DNA from: Lingula anatina
Lineage: Eukaryota; Brachiopoda; Lingulata; Lingulida; Lingulidae
Reading direction: 5' to 3'
DNA: 64,000 bases
Assembly (NCBI RefSeq): GCF_001039355.2
Contig: NW_019776133.1
Coordinates: forward strand, 1 to 64,000
Shown here: one piece after another, positions 1-16,990 of the stretch
How positions within the stretch are numbered: the first letter of the stretch is position 1
Layout: every line of letters starts with the position of its first letter
Made by a program: the position numbers and the translations under genes
Notes under the pieces: model-generated
What the model was told of the DNA's origin: nothing
What the model saw: the letters and a program-made list of their open reading frames with translations, nothing else
Databases searched by the model: none

Positions 1-1450
1 ATGACAACCTCTTAAATATGGAGGGCTCACCAGAGAGATACAGAAGAAAGCAATCTGAATCTGAAACTACAACTACCAGTACTTGTACTAATACATTTTT
101 TTTACACTAGCACCTACATTAAGTAGTGATAGAGACTCTGGTTGTAAAGTTTGGACATGGTATTTTTCAAAGCTCCAAATAATGTCTTTGTGTTTGTTGG
201 ATAAAGTTGAACATATACCTGCTTCTAATTCTTAAAAAGTGCATTGCTAAGCTGTTGAGCATTTGTCGAGAGAAAAAAGTTTGTTGATGCCGATGGACTA
301 CAGTAAAAATTAGACAATAATAGTCATAATCCATACCTCTCACCATATAACATTTCGCCTTATGTCTCCCCATCACTTTTCAAATGTTTGTAAAACTCCA
401 GGGTTTTGCCACACATACGTACATGTACTTGTAGCTATTGAAGACCCTGTAGACATTGCAGTTCATATTGCAAATAGAAAGTCTGTGCTTGATGCAGACA
501 TAGCATGAATATTAATGTGTTAACACTTAATTTATTATTTTTTTACATATTTAATATATGTGCCAATTAATGCAGAAAAGATGTTGACCAGATAATTGTG
601 ATATTGCATGAAATTTCAGGTAGTGTGGCAGTTTTGACTTGGGGGGGGGGGGGGAGAGGTTACCTTACACCTCATGTCTTATAGTTATACTGCTGAAAAG
701 CCATCCAAATTTGATGTTGATGTGTAAATCATCTGGTCATCTACCATTTATACTGCCATGAAACCATACACCAGTTGAAAAGTACCATAAACTGATTTTT
801 GAATGTGAGAAGTACTAGTAGATCAGATATAATGACATTGTATTGTTTCCATATCCCAAACAATCTTTCAGATTATGTTTGAGATCATGCAGGCCAAGAT
901 GAAATATAGATGTGCCTAATATTATTTTGGTGTGTATTTGGTAAAGAGTTGCCATATAAATTCTATCTCTTTCCAGTTTCTCTGTTTCATTATTTTACAT
1001 TTACTAGGCATGGAATGGGGGGGGGGGGGGCAAAGTAATGCAAAGTCACTTTTTACAAATAACTATTTATTTGTTAAGTTGTCAGTGAATTCAACAATCA
1101 GGACACTTTTTAAAATAAAACATTTCATGTTTCTTTAATACATGTATGTAGTGACATATGCTTTGCAAAATGAATGCTGTTTTGTGAAAATGCTAAAAAG
1201 GATTATCCACAGAATACTTGTTTGATACTTACAGTTTTATTCTGAACAAGATTACTAGTATTGTATTTTATTTCACATTAAATTCAATGCAGATATGATG
1301 GGGTTTGTTTGATTTACTCAGAATATCATCATTTGTCTTTTATCTCCAAATTAACATTAAAAACACTTCTGTTAAAAGTCTTCTGCAGTGTCTGAGTATT
1401 AACAGTCTTTGAAGCAACCTAAAATACTGAACACATTTACACTCATTCAG
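1..1450. other. Intergenic or intronic DNA, no gene seen
   Basis: AT-rich sequence with no supported exon. It holds two poly-G runs (about 641-654 and 1018-1031). AATAAA on the minus strand at 1267-1272 is a plausible polyadenylation signal for the carrier gene that ends at 1451. If the missing first exon of ZFYVE21 lies to the left of the window, this stretch is part of its first intron. Confidence 0.5.
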
Positions 1451-2326
1451 TTATGCTGACTTCAGACGCCAAGCAACATAGACAGCCTTGAATTTATCAA
1501 ATCCTGCTAGTACACCTGCCCCTGCCACACCTCTTAGGATGTTGGCTCCAGCGCCTTTCATGAAAGACATGGCCCCCTCATGCTTGAAGATCTGGATGGC
1601 ACAGTCGATGGAACCACTGTAGTGCACCCCACCACCAGAGGTCATCATCATACGTCGCCTTATGGTATCAATGGGGTAAGATATTAATCCAGATGTGACT
1701 GTAACAGCATAACCCAGAAGAAAGGAAGTGGCAACTCCAGCATCGTGTCCGAGCAGGACTGGTTTCAGGCTATCGTAGAACCCAAAGTAGCAGCCTCTGT
1801 AGACTATGATTCCCACACAGGATACAACAAAGCCACGGTACAGACCCTTGATGCCATCCGCCTTCCAGGTTTTGGAGTAGACATCAAACATTCCTGTGAA
1901 CTGGCGCTCCGAGCCTTTCTTGGCAGACTTCATGTCATTGGCTAGACGGGTTCGGCAGTAATCTAATGAGTAGACGAACATCAAGGACAGTGCACCAGCT
2001 ACACCACCAGATGCTATGTTTTTACTAAATGTTACAGGATAAGGCTCATTTGGCGCAGATGCAAAAATTTTTTTGATTTTATCTCTGAAGGCAAAGTTGA
2101 GGGCCTGTGTTGGGAAATATCGAATGCAGTTGGGGATGTTGCCTCTCCAGAAGTATATCAAGCCTAGAATGATATAAAAAAGTCAAGTGTTATACAAGGT
2201 ACTTGAATGTGTAATAATCCAAGCAAATAGTGATATAATATGTTTTGAAATCATTGCCCTTCTTCTTCCTTTGCCAAGTGTTTTCAACCAAAATGAATAG
2301 TGCAGTCTTATTTCAACATCTTTTCA

Positions 2327-2374
<48 letters not shown>

Positions 2375-2711
2375 CAATTTTATTAATATTGATGCTTCTT
2401 TTACTTTTTATACTGCAATGTAATATGCCCAAATGGGCCTTTCACCCAAACAAATGAGGAGAATAATTTACATCATTATGCCTGTGATATCTACCTTCAT
2501 TCTTGTAAATCCAGGTGGTACAGTCTATAATTCCTTTAAATGGTCTCTCCAGTGTCCCCGCTTTCACCATTTCTGATTGGTTCTGCACAACCAGCTTGAT
2601 ACGCTCAATGGGGGCGGCTGCAGTCTTGGATATAACTGCGGCAGCGCCACTGAGGGCAAAAACTTCTACAAAGCCAAGTTTCTTGGCCTGTTGTTGTGGT
2701 TTGGATGCCAT
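1451..2711 (-). CDS. ANT: ADP/ATP carrier (adenine nucleotide translocase), SLC25 family
   Basis: Mitochondrial inner-membrane carrier that exchanges ADP for ATP. Two coding exons, complement(2495..2711) and complement(1451..2163), joined in phase 1 and giving 309 residues, close to the family's usual length of about 300. It has three mitochondrial-carrier repeats. The signature motifs read PIERIK (repeat 1), SLDYCR (repeat 2) and PIDTIR (repeat 3). The RRRMMM hexapeptide, diagnostic of ADP/ATP carriers, follows in repeat 3. The ATG directly follows a splice acceptor (AG at 2712-2713), so the 5' UTR is on a separate exon. Odd points: the proline of the second PX[DE]XX[KR] signature is serine, and the N-terminal helix is less conserved than in vertebrate ANT1-3, so this may be a divergent paralogue. 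Which vertebrate SLC25A4/5/6/31 gene is the orthologue cannot be said. The family assignment is firm. Confidence 0.95.
2334..2371. repeat. (CT)n microsatellite in the carrier intron
   Basis: Uninterrupted CT dinucleotides, about 19 units, between the two coding exons of the ADP/ATP carrier gene. On the transcribed strand it reads as (AG)n. Confidence 0.9.
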
Positions 2712-3623
2712 CTGATGATAGAAAAAAATGGATGAGAATGATATGATAACTCTATTGATGAATTAAGTTGGTTTTTTAGGAATTCTTGTAAAAATTTCTT
2801 CATAGACTTAAACCCTTTGGCAGTTGTACAATTTTATATGCTACCCCAGCCTGACCAGGAAAGAGAAATTATAACATTACTTAACTAGAAGAAAATGTAC
2901 TATTTCAAGGGTAAAAATAAAGTACTTGTCGAGTTGTAGCAGAGAGAAGACCCACTAAGCAAAACTTTGAGTTGTAAATATCACGAGAGATATACATGAA
3001 GAATAAAGTATTGAGCTGGTTAAGAGTGAGTTTGAATGATAAACATGGACAGTATATTATTAAGTACTGGTAGGTCTATAAAAGATCTGGAAAAGGGATA
3101 TTAGTAATAGATCAGCTGTACACTATTGATGGTGTAGTGTTTTTTTGTATTGTTTGCCATTAGAACAATTGGATATTATACATGGATGTCTCACAAAGAA
3201 TTTTTTTTCCTTTTGAAACCCTTTTACCATTAAAATACTTCCTAGTTTTGTTTGTGGTTACGACTGTCCTAATTTTGTCTGGTTAGAACCAGGCATCTGC
3301 AGAACGCTTTGTCCTTGAAAGGACCTTAACTCAATTGATTCACTACTCAGGCATTTATTGAAGTATACGTTCTGAATAAAAAAAATATACTGGATTCATT
3401 TATTGATGAAGCAGATGCTAACCTTGAAATTTTCTATCATGCCCTTCAATAATATGCAAATACCTGGAGTCATGCATCAAAGTGGTGCAATGTGGAATCA
3501 CCATAGGAAAGAGTAGACGGTATCTGCATAGTAATTTTAGGTCTAATTAAAAGTGAATTCCATGGAAATCCCCTTTAATTGAATCTATAAGCATTTATAT
3601 ATTGCAATGGGGGAAAAACTCAC

Positions 3624-3763
3624 CTCAAAGTCTGTAAATTCTGGTAGCTGTGTAGGGGGTAAACTGAACCTGATCAGGTGTACCCTGACATTGAAGAGAA
3701 TAACGTCATTCTGTGACCTTTGAATTATGATGATGAGAAGGTGTTCCTCAGCTGCTATATATA
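3624..3763 (-). promoter_or_regulatory. Probable TATA box and non-coding first exon of the carrier gene
   Basis: A consensus donor on the minus strand (exon end 3624, then GTGAGT) lies upstream of the acceptor that directly precedes the carrier ATG, implying a 5' UTR exon and a 911-bp first intron (2712-3623). TATATATA at 3756-3763 is placed so that transcription would start near 3728, giving a 5' UTR exon of about 100 nt. The start site is inferred; no transcript data are available. Confidence 0.5.
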
Positions 3764-4273
3764 GTAATGTGGAGAAAAGATTGACATTTCTTTTTAATAT
3801 GTAGTATGGATGGGATCGGGCTTGATGGATTTTTTAATGGTTATTATTTTTTAGTAGGGTAGAGATGATCATCACAATAGTTCACAATTATTAATATACA
3901 ATTACCACATTAAAGGTTTTCCTGTTTTTTCCTGTCGACTGTGTTTGTGTTAAATATTTATAGATAATGTTTGTCTAAATGGCATGGAATTATTTTAAAA
4001 AAATCAGTAAATATCATTGCTCTTACATTGTCTTTTTACACAAAATGAAAAGGTGGGGAATGCATGTAACTTTTCACTTGCTTTACGCAATGTGAAAAAA
4101 GTGGTACCGAAATTTATAATGTATTTTTGACTTTAAATCTTGACTGATGTTTAATAAGTCCAAGATTAAGATTTAGAACCAGAGAAATGTCTTTTCCGTA
4201 TTTTTCACATACCTTTACTTCTTTATATTTAATTTTTATTAATGTCTAAGACTTTTGTTTACTTTCTTCACAG

Positions 4274-9515
<5,242 letters not shown>

Positions 9516-9771
9516 AACCAGCGGGACCAAGTTGGACTGGGTTGAGTGGGGATCTAAACCACATTACATGTCTTCTGAGGAGAATTTATCATTTGACCTA
9601 TTTTTACAGCAACATGTCTAATTTGGGAGACTCTGATGGTCCGTTATTTCTAATTAACACTGTCTATTGCATGCTGGTGAATTCTTTTATATCTCCCTTT
9701 ATATATTTATGGAGACTCAAATTGTAGAACGTCATGAAGCTGTCTGTTGGCTGTTTTCCTGTGGAAATAAA

Positions 9772-12581
9772 TCAATATATATTTGAAAGTGTCAATTGAT
9801 GAATCTCATTGGGTAATTGAATTTAATGCGCCATTTCCAAAAAGAGGGCTGATGTTTAGAATTTTATGTTGATCTTAGATTAAGAACATATGATTACATT
9901 GTAAACATATTTTGTTAAAAACAATTGAAACAAAAATATATTTTAAGGCATGTGGTAAAAGTGGCAATATTTAACAAAAGAATTTCAAGCTGTTAATTAA
10001 GTGCTTATTTGGATGTCCTCACAAAAGTGTTTTATTTAACTTTAAACATATTCTCCACAAAAAGCCTGGAGGTTGTTGAGGTTAATTTAACACTCATTTA
10101 ATAAGAGCATTTACCAATAATTTGGAATTGTTTCACCAGTGCTTGATTCCTAATGATTCATTTTTTTACTTGTTTTATTAATTTTCTTTCATATAGACTT
10201 ATTGTCTGTACTTAACAAAACCATATAATTGCATATAAATCTGTTCAGAAACATATATATATATATATATAGATATATCAAAATATGACTTAAAGAAATG
10301 AGTATTTTTAAAGGCTCATTCTTGGCCCATTCTAGGCTCATTCTTGCAGTAGGTAGTCCAGTGCATGCTTAGTTTACTTATGAATTTGTATTTGAAATAC
10401 TCTCACATAATTTTAAACCAATGATATGAACATCACTAGGTTGATATAATCTTAGTAAAATAAGTATGTATTTTACTGTTACTAATTTTAGTTTTTTCAC
10501 TCTTGCATAAAAGGGGGCCAATGTTGTCATCACTTCAAGATAAAAATTAGGAAAATTCTCAGCATTTTCAATAGAAAATTGTTTTAATTTTGATTTGATA
10601 AAATTAAAAGTAAAATAAGGATTTTTAGATCATGTTTGCAAAGATTGAAAAGACTCCTCCATCATTTTATACTGGCATTTAATTTCATCCTTTTGTGATG
10701 CAGATTTTTATGGAAGTTCCACTGGGAGAGAAAAGGGGACTTGTAGAAGAGAGAATTGTGCTGAAGTTTATCAAGCAATAGATTTAAGGTGAATTTTAAA
10801 GCTTGAAGATGGGCAAATTCCCGAATCGTTTACATGTTTTAATTCAGTCGTCTAATATAAGACACAAAGATTGATTTGTGAGCATTTCAAATTCATTGTT
10901 AAAATCTATACTATGGTACATTGTTGACATTAGAATAAAAACTGATGGGAATATACATGCTTCAGGAAATCCCTTAAAAATATTATGGCCTGGTGTTAAG
11001 ATACTGTTTTATATGAATTTTACGGTGCTTGGAGGAGTTAAAGTTTGATTATTGTAAGTGTTCATTTTGAAAATATAATTTTTTTATGAAATAAAAACAT
11101 GAAGTAAATAATACATTACTTCAAACGTGGTTCTTTTTGCTTTGAGTCATAACTTAATTAGTTTTAACAGAGGCGTTGATTCTCATTATCATCACCCCTT
11201 TTTTATCTTCCCAAATTCTCAATTCTTTGCCATGTTATATCACACGTTACATCAACATTCAACAGAAAAGGATAACTGAAGCATCTTTTTTTTCGCGGAA
11301 CAGCCTATAAACGCCACTCCTCAATCGCGTGGCCTCTCTGTGAAAGAATAGTTGTAGCTGAAACGAGGACACGAACCCTTCCATTCAATTAATAGCACCA
11401 GATATAAAAAAGTAAGAAATAAAATCTGCACCCTCTGAAATATCTTAATGTACACATAACAAAAAGGTAACGGAACAAATCTCCACAGCCATCTGACTTC
11501 AATACTCCTAACGAAAAGAAATTATTTCTATTATAAGAAAGGTTAACAACCATTTCCGAAGCATCACAGTGACATTTATTTGTGTTCTTTTTGATGCAGT
11601 TTTTTTTAAGCAGAAGATAAGCTATTTTTACGTATCAAACGCACCAGACTGTAAGCGAGGTATTTCATATGCGACAGCAACTATACCATTAGCCTCCGTG
11701 TCTCAACATTTTTATACCTCAGGTCTGAAGAAATTGGACCGACATTGAGACAAATATTTACTTGAGGATAAGAGGATAGATCTTTTCATTCCCGCCAATA
11801 GATCTCTTGCTCCATAGTAGACCGATCTAGTCAGAATAAAGAAACTAAAATTGTACAAAAACCAACAATCCACTATTGTTCCGTAGGTGCTGAAAATTGA
11901 TCATTGCAGAGACTGAATTCGTCAACCGCACTTTTTCTATTATAGTTTGAACATTTGGAAACCTGACACTGAGACTTAAATTTCAACTGAAGCTGTAAAT
12001 AGGCAATAAACAATTTATTTCTTCCTTATACATTATATAGGCACGTTGCCAATGTCGGCAGAAAGACGTTTGCTACCCATTTTCAACCTCGACCAGATAA
12101 AATTAGGTATCTGGGATCTAGATGAAAATCCACCGACCCGTATATTTCAAGTAGCAATATACTGAACCATTTATAACGAAGTGAGTTCAAAACTGCTACC
12201 CATCGCTAACACCAGTGGGTATAAGACTTCAGGGTAATCATCGAAGAGAAGTCGCATAATACAAAAAAAATTGAAAGGTAAATGAGGGTGTAACCACTAT
12301 GTCGTTTTATGGTGAACACGATAAGCAAATACAACACATTGCTTTAAACACACACACACACACACGCAGCGAATATCGTTTACAATAAAATGCCATTATA
12401 TAGATTTCAACACAATCTATGGCAAATGTATACCAAATATGTAGTTTTGAAAGATGAATTAAATTCCGTGTATTCAATGTTCGTAATTGACGACCTGGGG
12501 GTTTTAGGGCCTACTAATACTAATGACGTGATCTTGAATCCTTCATTTTGGATGATGGGTTCAAGATACCCTCTACCAGAT
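9772..12581. other. Intergenic region without a supported gene
   Basis: AT-rich up to about 11.1 kb, including a short (TA)n run near 10255-10270, then less AT-rich sequence from 11.2 to 12.3 kb. A (CA)n run lies at about 12349-12366. Open frames at 12390-12629 and 12548-12847 lack splice or family support. The right part is the downstream flank of the minus-strand gene at 13072. Confidence 0.5.
10704..10781 (+). other. Possible alternative terminal exon
   Basis: A pyrimidine-containing acceptor ending GATGCAG is followed by 25 sense codons and TAG in phase 0, the same phase in which ZFYVE21's last exon (9471) begins. Joined after 9225 it would replace the usual C-terminus (GARMLYES...) with one starting IFMEVPLGEK. 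The normal last exon matches the family, so this could be an alternative 3' end, the last exon of an unseen gene, or chance. Confidence 0.2.
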
Positions 12582-13071
12582 ATGATCGCCCAGAGACAAT
12601 TACCAGGAAATATTTATACAGAGAAATAAAAGGAAACGTAGTTGTCATAGGAGCCTTTTTTATTCTCAAAGTCTCACTTAATTTTGTAATTTTTAATTCA
12701 GAACATTATGTTAGTAAAATTAATTTTAACAACTTATATGTTGATCTATTAATGATAAACATACAAATAAAGCCTCGCATAGTATTATTTCTTGCTTTAG
12801 GAAGGTCAGCTTTCTATAATATCACATGGTCTTATAAAGCAAATTAGGTACATTGATTCGAATTATCAAAAGGCACTTTGGATAAATATATAGAATATTT
12901 TATGCATGGCGTTTTTATGACTTAGCCACAAATAGCTATAATAATGACAAACCTTAGTTTATTTCGATATGAAAACATTTGCTTTACACTGATCATTAAC
13001 ATAATTTCGTAATCTGGGAGGCAAAGTGATTTGTAAAATAGCATCTGAAATAATATTAACAGATAAAAGAA

Positions 13072-14133
13072 CTATTCTAATATCTTAAAGTTTTTATCCA
13101 AGCTTTGTCGCCGTCCATGTTCATCTTCCACGTCTGGAAGACTACTGTTTTCTTGTAATGGGGGCAAATGTCCTGCTCGTCTGCGCACATATCTTCCACC
13201 TTGAGAAGTGGTCAGTTTCTGCATTGGGCCAGTATCATTAGGCATTATATGTTCATCTGAAGTTTCTTTGACTCCACTCATCTTTTTCCGTGATTTCTTT
13301 GGCTTGAGTTCAATTGTATCTAAAGTATTTCTTCTTTGGAGAACGGGAGAATTGGAGGCAGTCGACAAAATCATTAGCGTCTTATCCCCTGGAAGAGCAG
13401 TGAGATCTTCAGTGCTTAAACTACTTAGATTGGATAACGATCCCCTTCTCGGAATTTCTAGGGTTTCAAGTCGTTCGCGTCGTAATAAACTGCTGGGAGA
13501 CATAGATAAATCTTCTGCGGTAGAGAGATTTGTGTAAGAATGTCTCCTGGGAATATCAATTGCCCCCAATTTGTCCCTCCGCACATTTGATTTGGTGCTG
13601 AAATTCCTGTGTAACCAGGAGTCTTTATTGGGATCATTATTCTGATCGCTTTGCAATGAGGCATTGCTCGTCTCCTCCAAAGGAGATAATACTGTAATGC
13701 TTCTCCGCCTTTTTGTAGATTCCACAGAAGAGGTTAGTTTCTTATTTGAAAATAGCAAACCATTTTCCACTTTTATCGGTGTCCCCGTGCGTTCTTCGCT
13801 TAAATGACTTTCCTGTCCTGCCCCAGGGACATCTGCCACCGTGTCTCTGTCGGTGGAAATCAGCAGATGGGGAATGTCTAGACCTGGAGAACACCCTACC
13901 TCGTTTATTTCAGCGTTAGCACTATGCCCACCAAGGTCTACGGAGAAATTCAACACATCACCTTTTCCATTGTTTTTGCTCTCGCCTTGTCGACAGAGAT
14001 CACCATCAAAATTCTCTTCTGTATTTTCTGTGAAGTCCTGTAAAACCACTTTGTTGTGGTTAATGTCTTTTTCAGCGTGTGCCGGCAACTCATTTGCATC
14101 CAAATTTAAGCGTAAATCCGTGCTTTTGCTCAT
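13072..14133 (-). CDS. Unrecognised disordered protein with RRxS / IPRR repeats (first assembled copy)
   Basis: Single-exon frame of 353 residues starting at ATG 14133 (MSKSTDLRLN) and ending TAG 13072-13074. A likely acceptor (TTGTCAG) lies just upstream, so a 5' UTR exon is probable. The protein is polar with no membrane segment, signal peptide or known domain. Residues 185-204, 218-238 and 267-280 form a degenerate repeat of the pattern RR-x-x-L-x-x-I-x-[IL]-[PK], two copies of which run on into PRRxSxxNLS and EDL. Basophilic kinase-type sites RRRS (142), RRHS (196), RRGS (229) and RRQS (341) recur. AATAAA on the minus strand near 12957-12962 could end the transcript. I do not recognise the family. 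A phosphorylated scaffold or regulatory protein is an inference from composition only. Confidence 0.7.
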   Translation of the reverse strand: MSKSTDLRLNLDANELPAHAEKDINHNKVVLQDFTENTEENFDGDLCRQGESKNNGKGDVLNFSVDLGGHSANAEINEVGCSPGLDIPHLLISTDRDTVADVPGAGQESHLSEERTGTPIKVENGLLFSNKKLTSSVESTKRRRSITVLSPLEETSNASLQSDQNNDPNKDSWLHRNFSTKSNVRRDKLGAIDIPRRHSYTNLSTAEDLSMSPSSLLRRERLETLEIPRRGSLSNLSSLSTEDLTALPGDKTLMILSTASNSPVLQRRNTLDTIELKPKKSRKKMSGVKETSDEHIMPNDTGPMQKLTTSQGGRYVRRRAGHLPPLQENSSLPDVEDEHGRRQSLDKNFKILE

Positions 14134-14738
14134 TTTGATGCATACCTGACAAGAAGTAAGACGCAAAACCTGGCATTTCCTTTGTGTTTAATGGTCACAG
14201 CCACAGTAGGTACTTGTTTATTTCTCAGGCCCACGATGGCGCCTCTANATGATCGCCCAGAGACAATTACCAGGAAATATTTATACAGAGAAATAAAAGG
14301 AAACGTAGTTGTCATAGGAGCCTTTTTTATTCTCAAAGTCTCACTTAATTTTGTAATTTTTAATTCAGAACATTATGTTAGTAAAATTAATTTTAACAAC
14401 TTATATGTTGATCTATTAATGATAAACATACAAATAAAGCCTCGCATAGTATTATTTCTTGCTTTAGGAAGGTCAGCTTTCTATAATATCACATGGTCTT
14501 ATAAAGCAAATTAGGTACATTGATTCGAATTATCAAAAGGCACTTTGGATAAATATATAGAATATTTTATGCATGGCGTTTTTATGACTTAGCCACAAAT
14601 AGCTATAATAATGACAAACCTTAGTTTATTTCGATATGAAAACATTTGCTTTACACTGATCATTAACATAATTTCGTAATCTGGGAGGCAAAGTGATTTG
14701 TAAAATAGCATCTGAAATAATATTAACAGATAAAAGAA

Positions 14739-15800
14739 CTATTCTAATATCTTAAAGTTTTTATCCAAGCTTTGTCGCCGTCCATGTTCATCTTCCACGT
14801 CTGGAAGACTACTGTTTTCTTGTAATGGAGGCAAATGTCCTGCTCGTCTGCGCACATATCTTCCACCTTGAGAAGTGGTCAGTTTCTGCATTGGGCCAGT
14901 ATCATTAGGCATTATATGTTCATCTGAAGTTTCTTTGACTCCACTCATCTTTTTCCGTGATTTCTTTGGCTTGAGTTCAATTGTATCTAAAGTATTTCTT
15001 CTTTGGAGAACGGGAGAATTGGAGGCAGTCGACAAAATCATTAGCGTCTTATCCCCTGGAAGAGCAGTGAGATCTTCAGTGCTTAAACTACTTAGATTGG
15101 ATAACGATCCCCTTCTCGGAATTTCTAGGGTTTCAAGTCGTTCGCGTCGTAATAAACTGCTGGGAGACATAGATAAATCTTCTGCGGTAGAGAGATTTGT
15201 GTAAGAATGTCTCCTGGGAATATCAATTGCCCCCAATTTGTCCCTCCGCACATTTGATTTGGTGCTGAAATTCCTGTGTAACCAGGAGTCTTTATTGGGA
15301 TCATTATTCTGATCGCTTTGCAATGAGGCATTGCTCGTCTCCTCCAAAGGAGATAATACTGTAATGCTTCTCCGCCTTTTTGTAGATTCCACAGAAGAGG
15401 TTAGTTTCTTATTTGAAAATAGCAAACCATTTTCCACTTTTATCGGTGTCCCCGTGCGTTCTTCGCTTAAATGACTTTCCTGTCCTGCCCCAGGGACATC
15501 TGCCACCGTGTCTCTGTCGGTGGAAATCAGCAGATGGGGAATGTCTAGACCTGGAGAACACCCTACCTCGTTTATTTCAGCGTTAGCACTATGCCCACCA
15601 AGGTCTACGGAGAAATTCAACACATCACCTTTTCCATTGTTTTTGCTCTCGCCTTGTCGACAGAGATCACCATCAAAATTCTCTTCTGTATTTTCTGTGA
15701 AGTCCTGTAAAACCACTTTGTTGTGGTTAATGTCTTTTTCAGCGTGTGCCGGCAACTCATTTGCATCCAAATTTAAGCGTAAATCCGTGCTTTTGCTCAT
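14739..15800 (-). CDS. Unrecognised disordered protein with RRxS / IPRR repeats (second assembled copy)
   Basis: Same 353-residue protein as at 13072-14133, residue for residue; the single base difference noticed (14829) is synonymous. It is probably the same locus assembled twice. This copy has the genuine upstream flank: beyond 15914 the sequence is not repeated, so the promoter of the real gene should be sought to the right of 15800. Confidence 0.65.
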   Translation of the reverse strand: MSKSTDLRLNLDANELPAHAEKDINHNKVVLQDFTENTEENFDGDLCRQGESKNNGKGDVLNFSVDLGGHSANAEINEVGCSPGLDIPHLLISTDRDTVADVPGAGQESHLSEERTGTPIKVENGLLFSNKKLTSSVESTKRRRSITVLSPLEETSNASLQSDQNNDPNKDSWLHRNFSTKSNVRRDKLGAIDIPRRHSYTNLSTAEDLSMSPSSLLRRERLETLEIPRRGSLSNLSSLSTEDLTALPGDKTLMILSTASNSPVLQRRNTLDTIELKPKKSRKKMSGVKETSDEHIMPNDTGPMQKLTTSQGGRYVRRRAGHLPPLQENSSLPDVEDEHGRRQSLDKNFKILE

Positions 15801-16536
15801 TTTGATGCATACCTGACAAGAAGTAAGACGCAAAACCTGGCATTTCCTTTGTGTTTAATGGTCACAGCCACAGTAGGTACTTGTTTATTTCTCAGGCCCA
15901 CGATGGCGCCTCTATTTTGACTAAATCATGAACTCAATCCAATTTTCATTTAGTGTGAATTTGTATAAGTAAATTTACTATTATAAATTTGAGACCGAAT
16001 CGATGATTTACAACAATGGGTATCGCAGCGCAATCCAACTTGCTATTCAATACGAGCGATTATTCATAAAATCATTCCAAATGCTAATTTGAAAAGGTTT
16101 GGTTTGCGCATTAGAAACGTTGTTTGGTTAGTCAACAATGGTTCTGGTTGCTGTTCATTGAATTTCAATGATCAGGCTACATATATGTGCTCTTTGCCAT
16201 ACCAAACACTGCAAGGTTACGTCCAGATGCAGGTCATTACAAGTTAATTATAGTGAATACAATGAAAAAATCTCTGCGATCTACATGTCAAACTGCAACA
16301 GTAAACTATAAACATGGGAGGCACAAACAAAGCAAGCATAGGTCTACATGTACCATAAAGGTTATTTGGAATTTTTACACGATTACGAATTCATTCAATT
16401 TATTGTGTGCTAAATACAAAGTAAATAAAGTATTTTTTCAAAGTGTTGAGCTACCTAGAAGATGCTAATGCCATTTGACTTTGTTATGAGCAGGTTTGGT
16501 GCACAGGTTTGGTGCTTAGTTTTGACTCACGCCCCC

Positions 16537-16990
16537 CTTTCCCCCCCCCCCCAAAAAAAAAAAAAGTGTAGTAAAATGTTTTAAAGGGTTTCAGATGTTT
16601 TTTTAAAAAGGTGTATACATGAAGCAGACAAAAAGAAGAAATGAATGAAATATAAATTGCTGAACTGCAAAATATATATCAATCACGAAAAGATATCATC
16701 TCTCACAATAAAAAAGAATAAATGACAATAATGAAAAAACAAATACACTTTAGATAAATAAACAAATAGAATAATAATGATACATAAATCCAATCCAATT
16801 GTTTTCTTTTTCCGGAACACATTTTTCTTACAAATTTATAGAGCAAGTTTAAAGTAAGACTTATGACATTTTTATTTCCCTCAAAAACAATAGGGCCCTG
16901 ACCTCAAGGTCACAGAAAGTCTTGACTTTTTTAGGGTTATTTAACATGTAAATGTTAAAGGCCAGGTAACATTTTATTAGTTTAATGACT
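16537..16990. repeat. Repeat block, first copy (second at 18416-18915)
   Basis: Starts in a poly-C/poly-A tract and matches 18416-18915 in the same orientation with scattered substitutions and small indels (a few percent by eye). Homology ends at TTTAATGACT(A/T)AACACAA, after which the copies differ. The second copy begins right after a single N, so it could be an allelic contig end or a real dispersed repeat. Confidence 0.75.

Larger units (their letters stand above)
12582..15914. repeat. Contig-overlap duplication around a single N (14248)
   Basis: 12582-14247 and 14249-15914 are the same 1,666-bp sequence in direct orientation (offset 1,667), meeting at one N. The only difference I noticed is G at 13162 against A at 14829, a synonymous change in the enclosed gene. 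Contig A ends with the repeat and contig B begins with it, which is what unmerged overlapping contigs or haplotypes look like. A real tandem duplication ending exactly at the N is much less likely. Confidence 0.85.

Noticed and set aside
18-110. Short frame at the left edge (MEGSPERYRRKQ...) as an exon
   Set aside because: Protein-like in look, but only 30 codons, with no donor, no family match and no neighbour to join to.
1745-1945. Plus-strand frame inside the ADP/ATP carrier exon
   Set aside because: Antisense shadow of a highly conserved carrier exon.
13458-13664. Frames antisense or overlapping to the orphan protein
   Set aside because: Shadow frames of the 353-residue frame; no independent support.
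16187-16468. 93-codon frame as a gene
   Set aside because: No splice support, no family similarity, AT-rich composition like its flanks.
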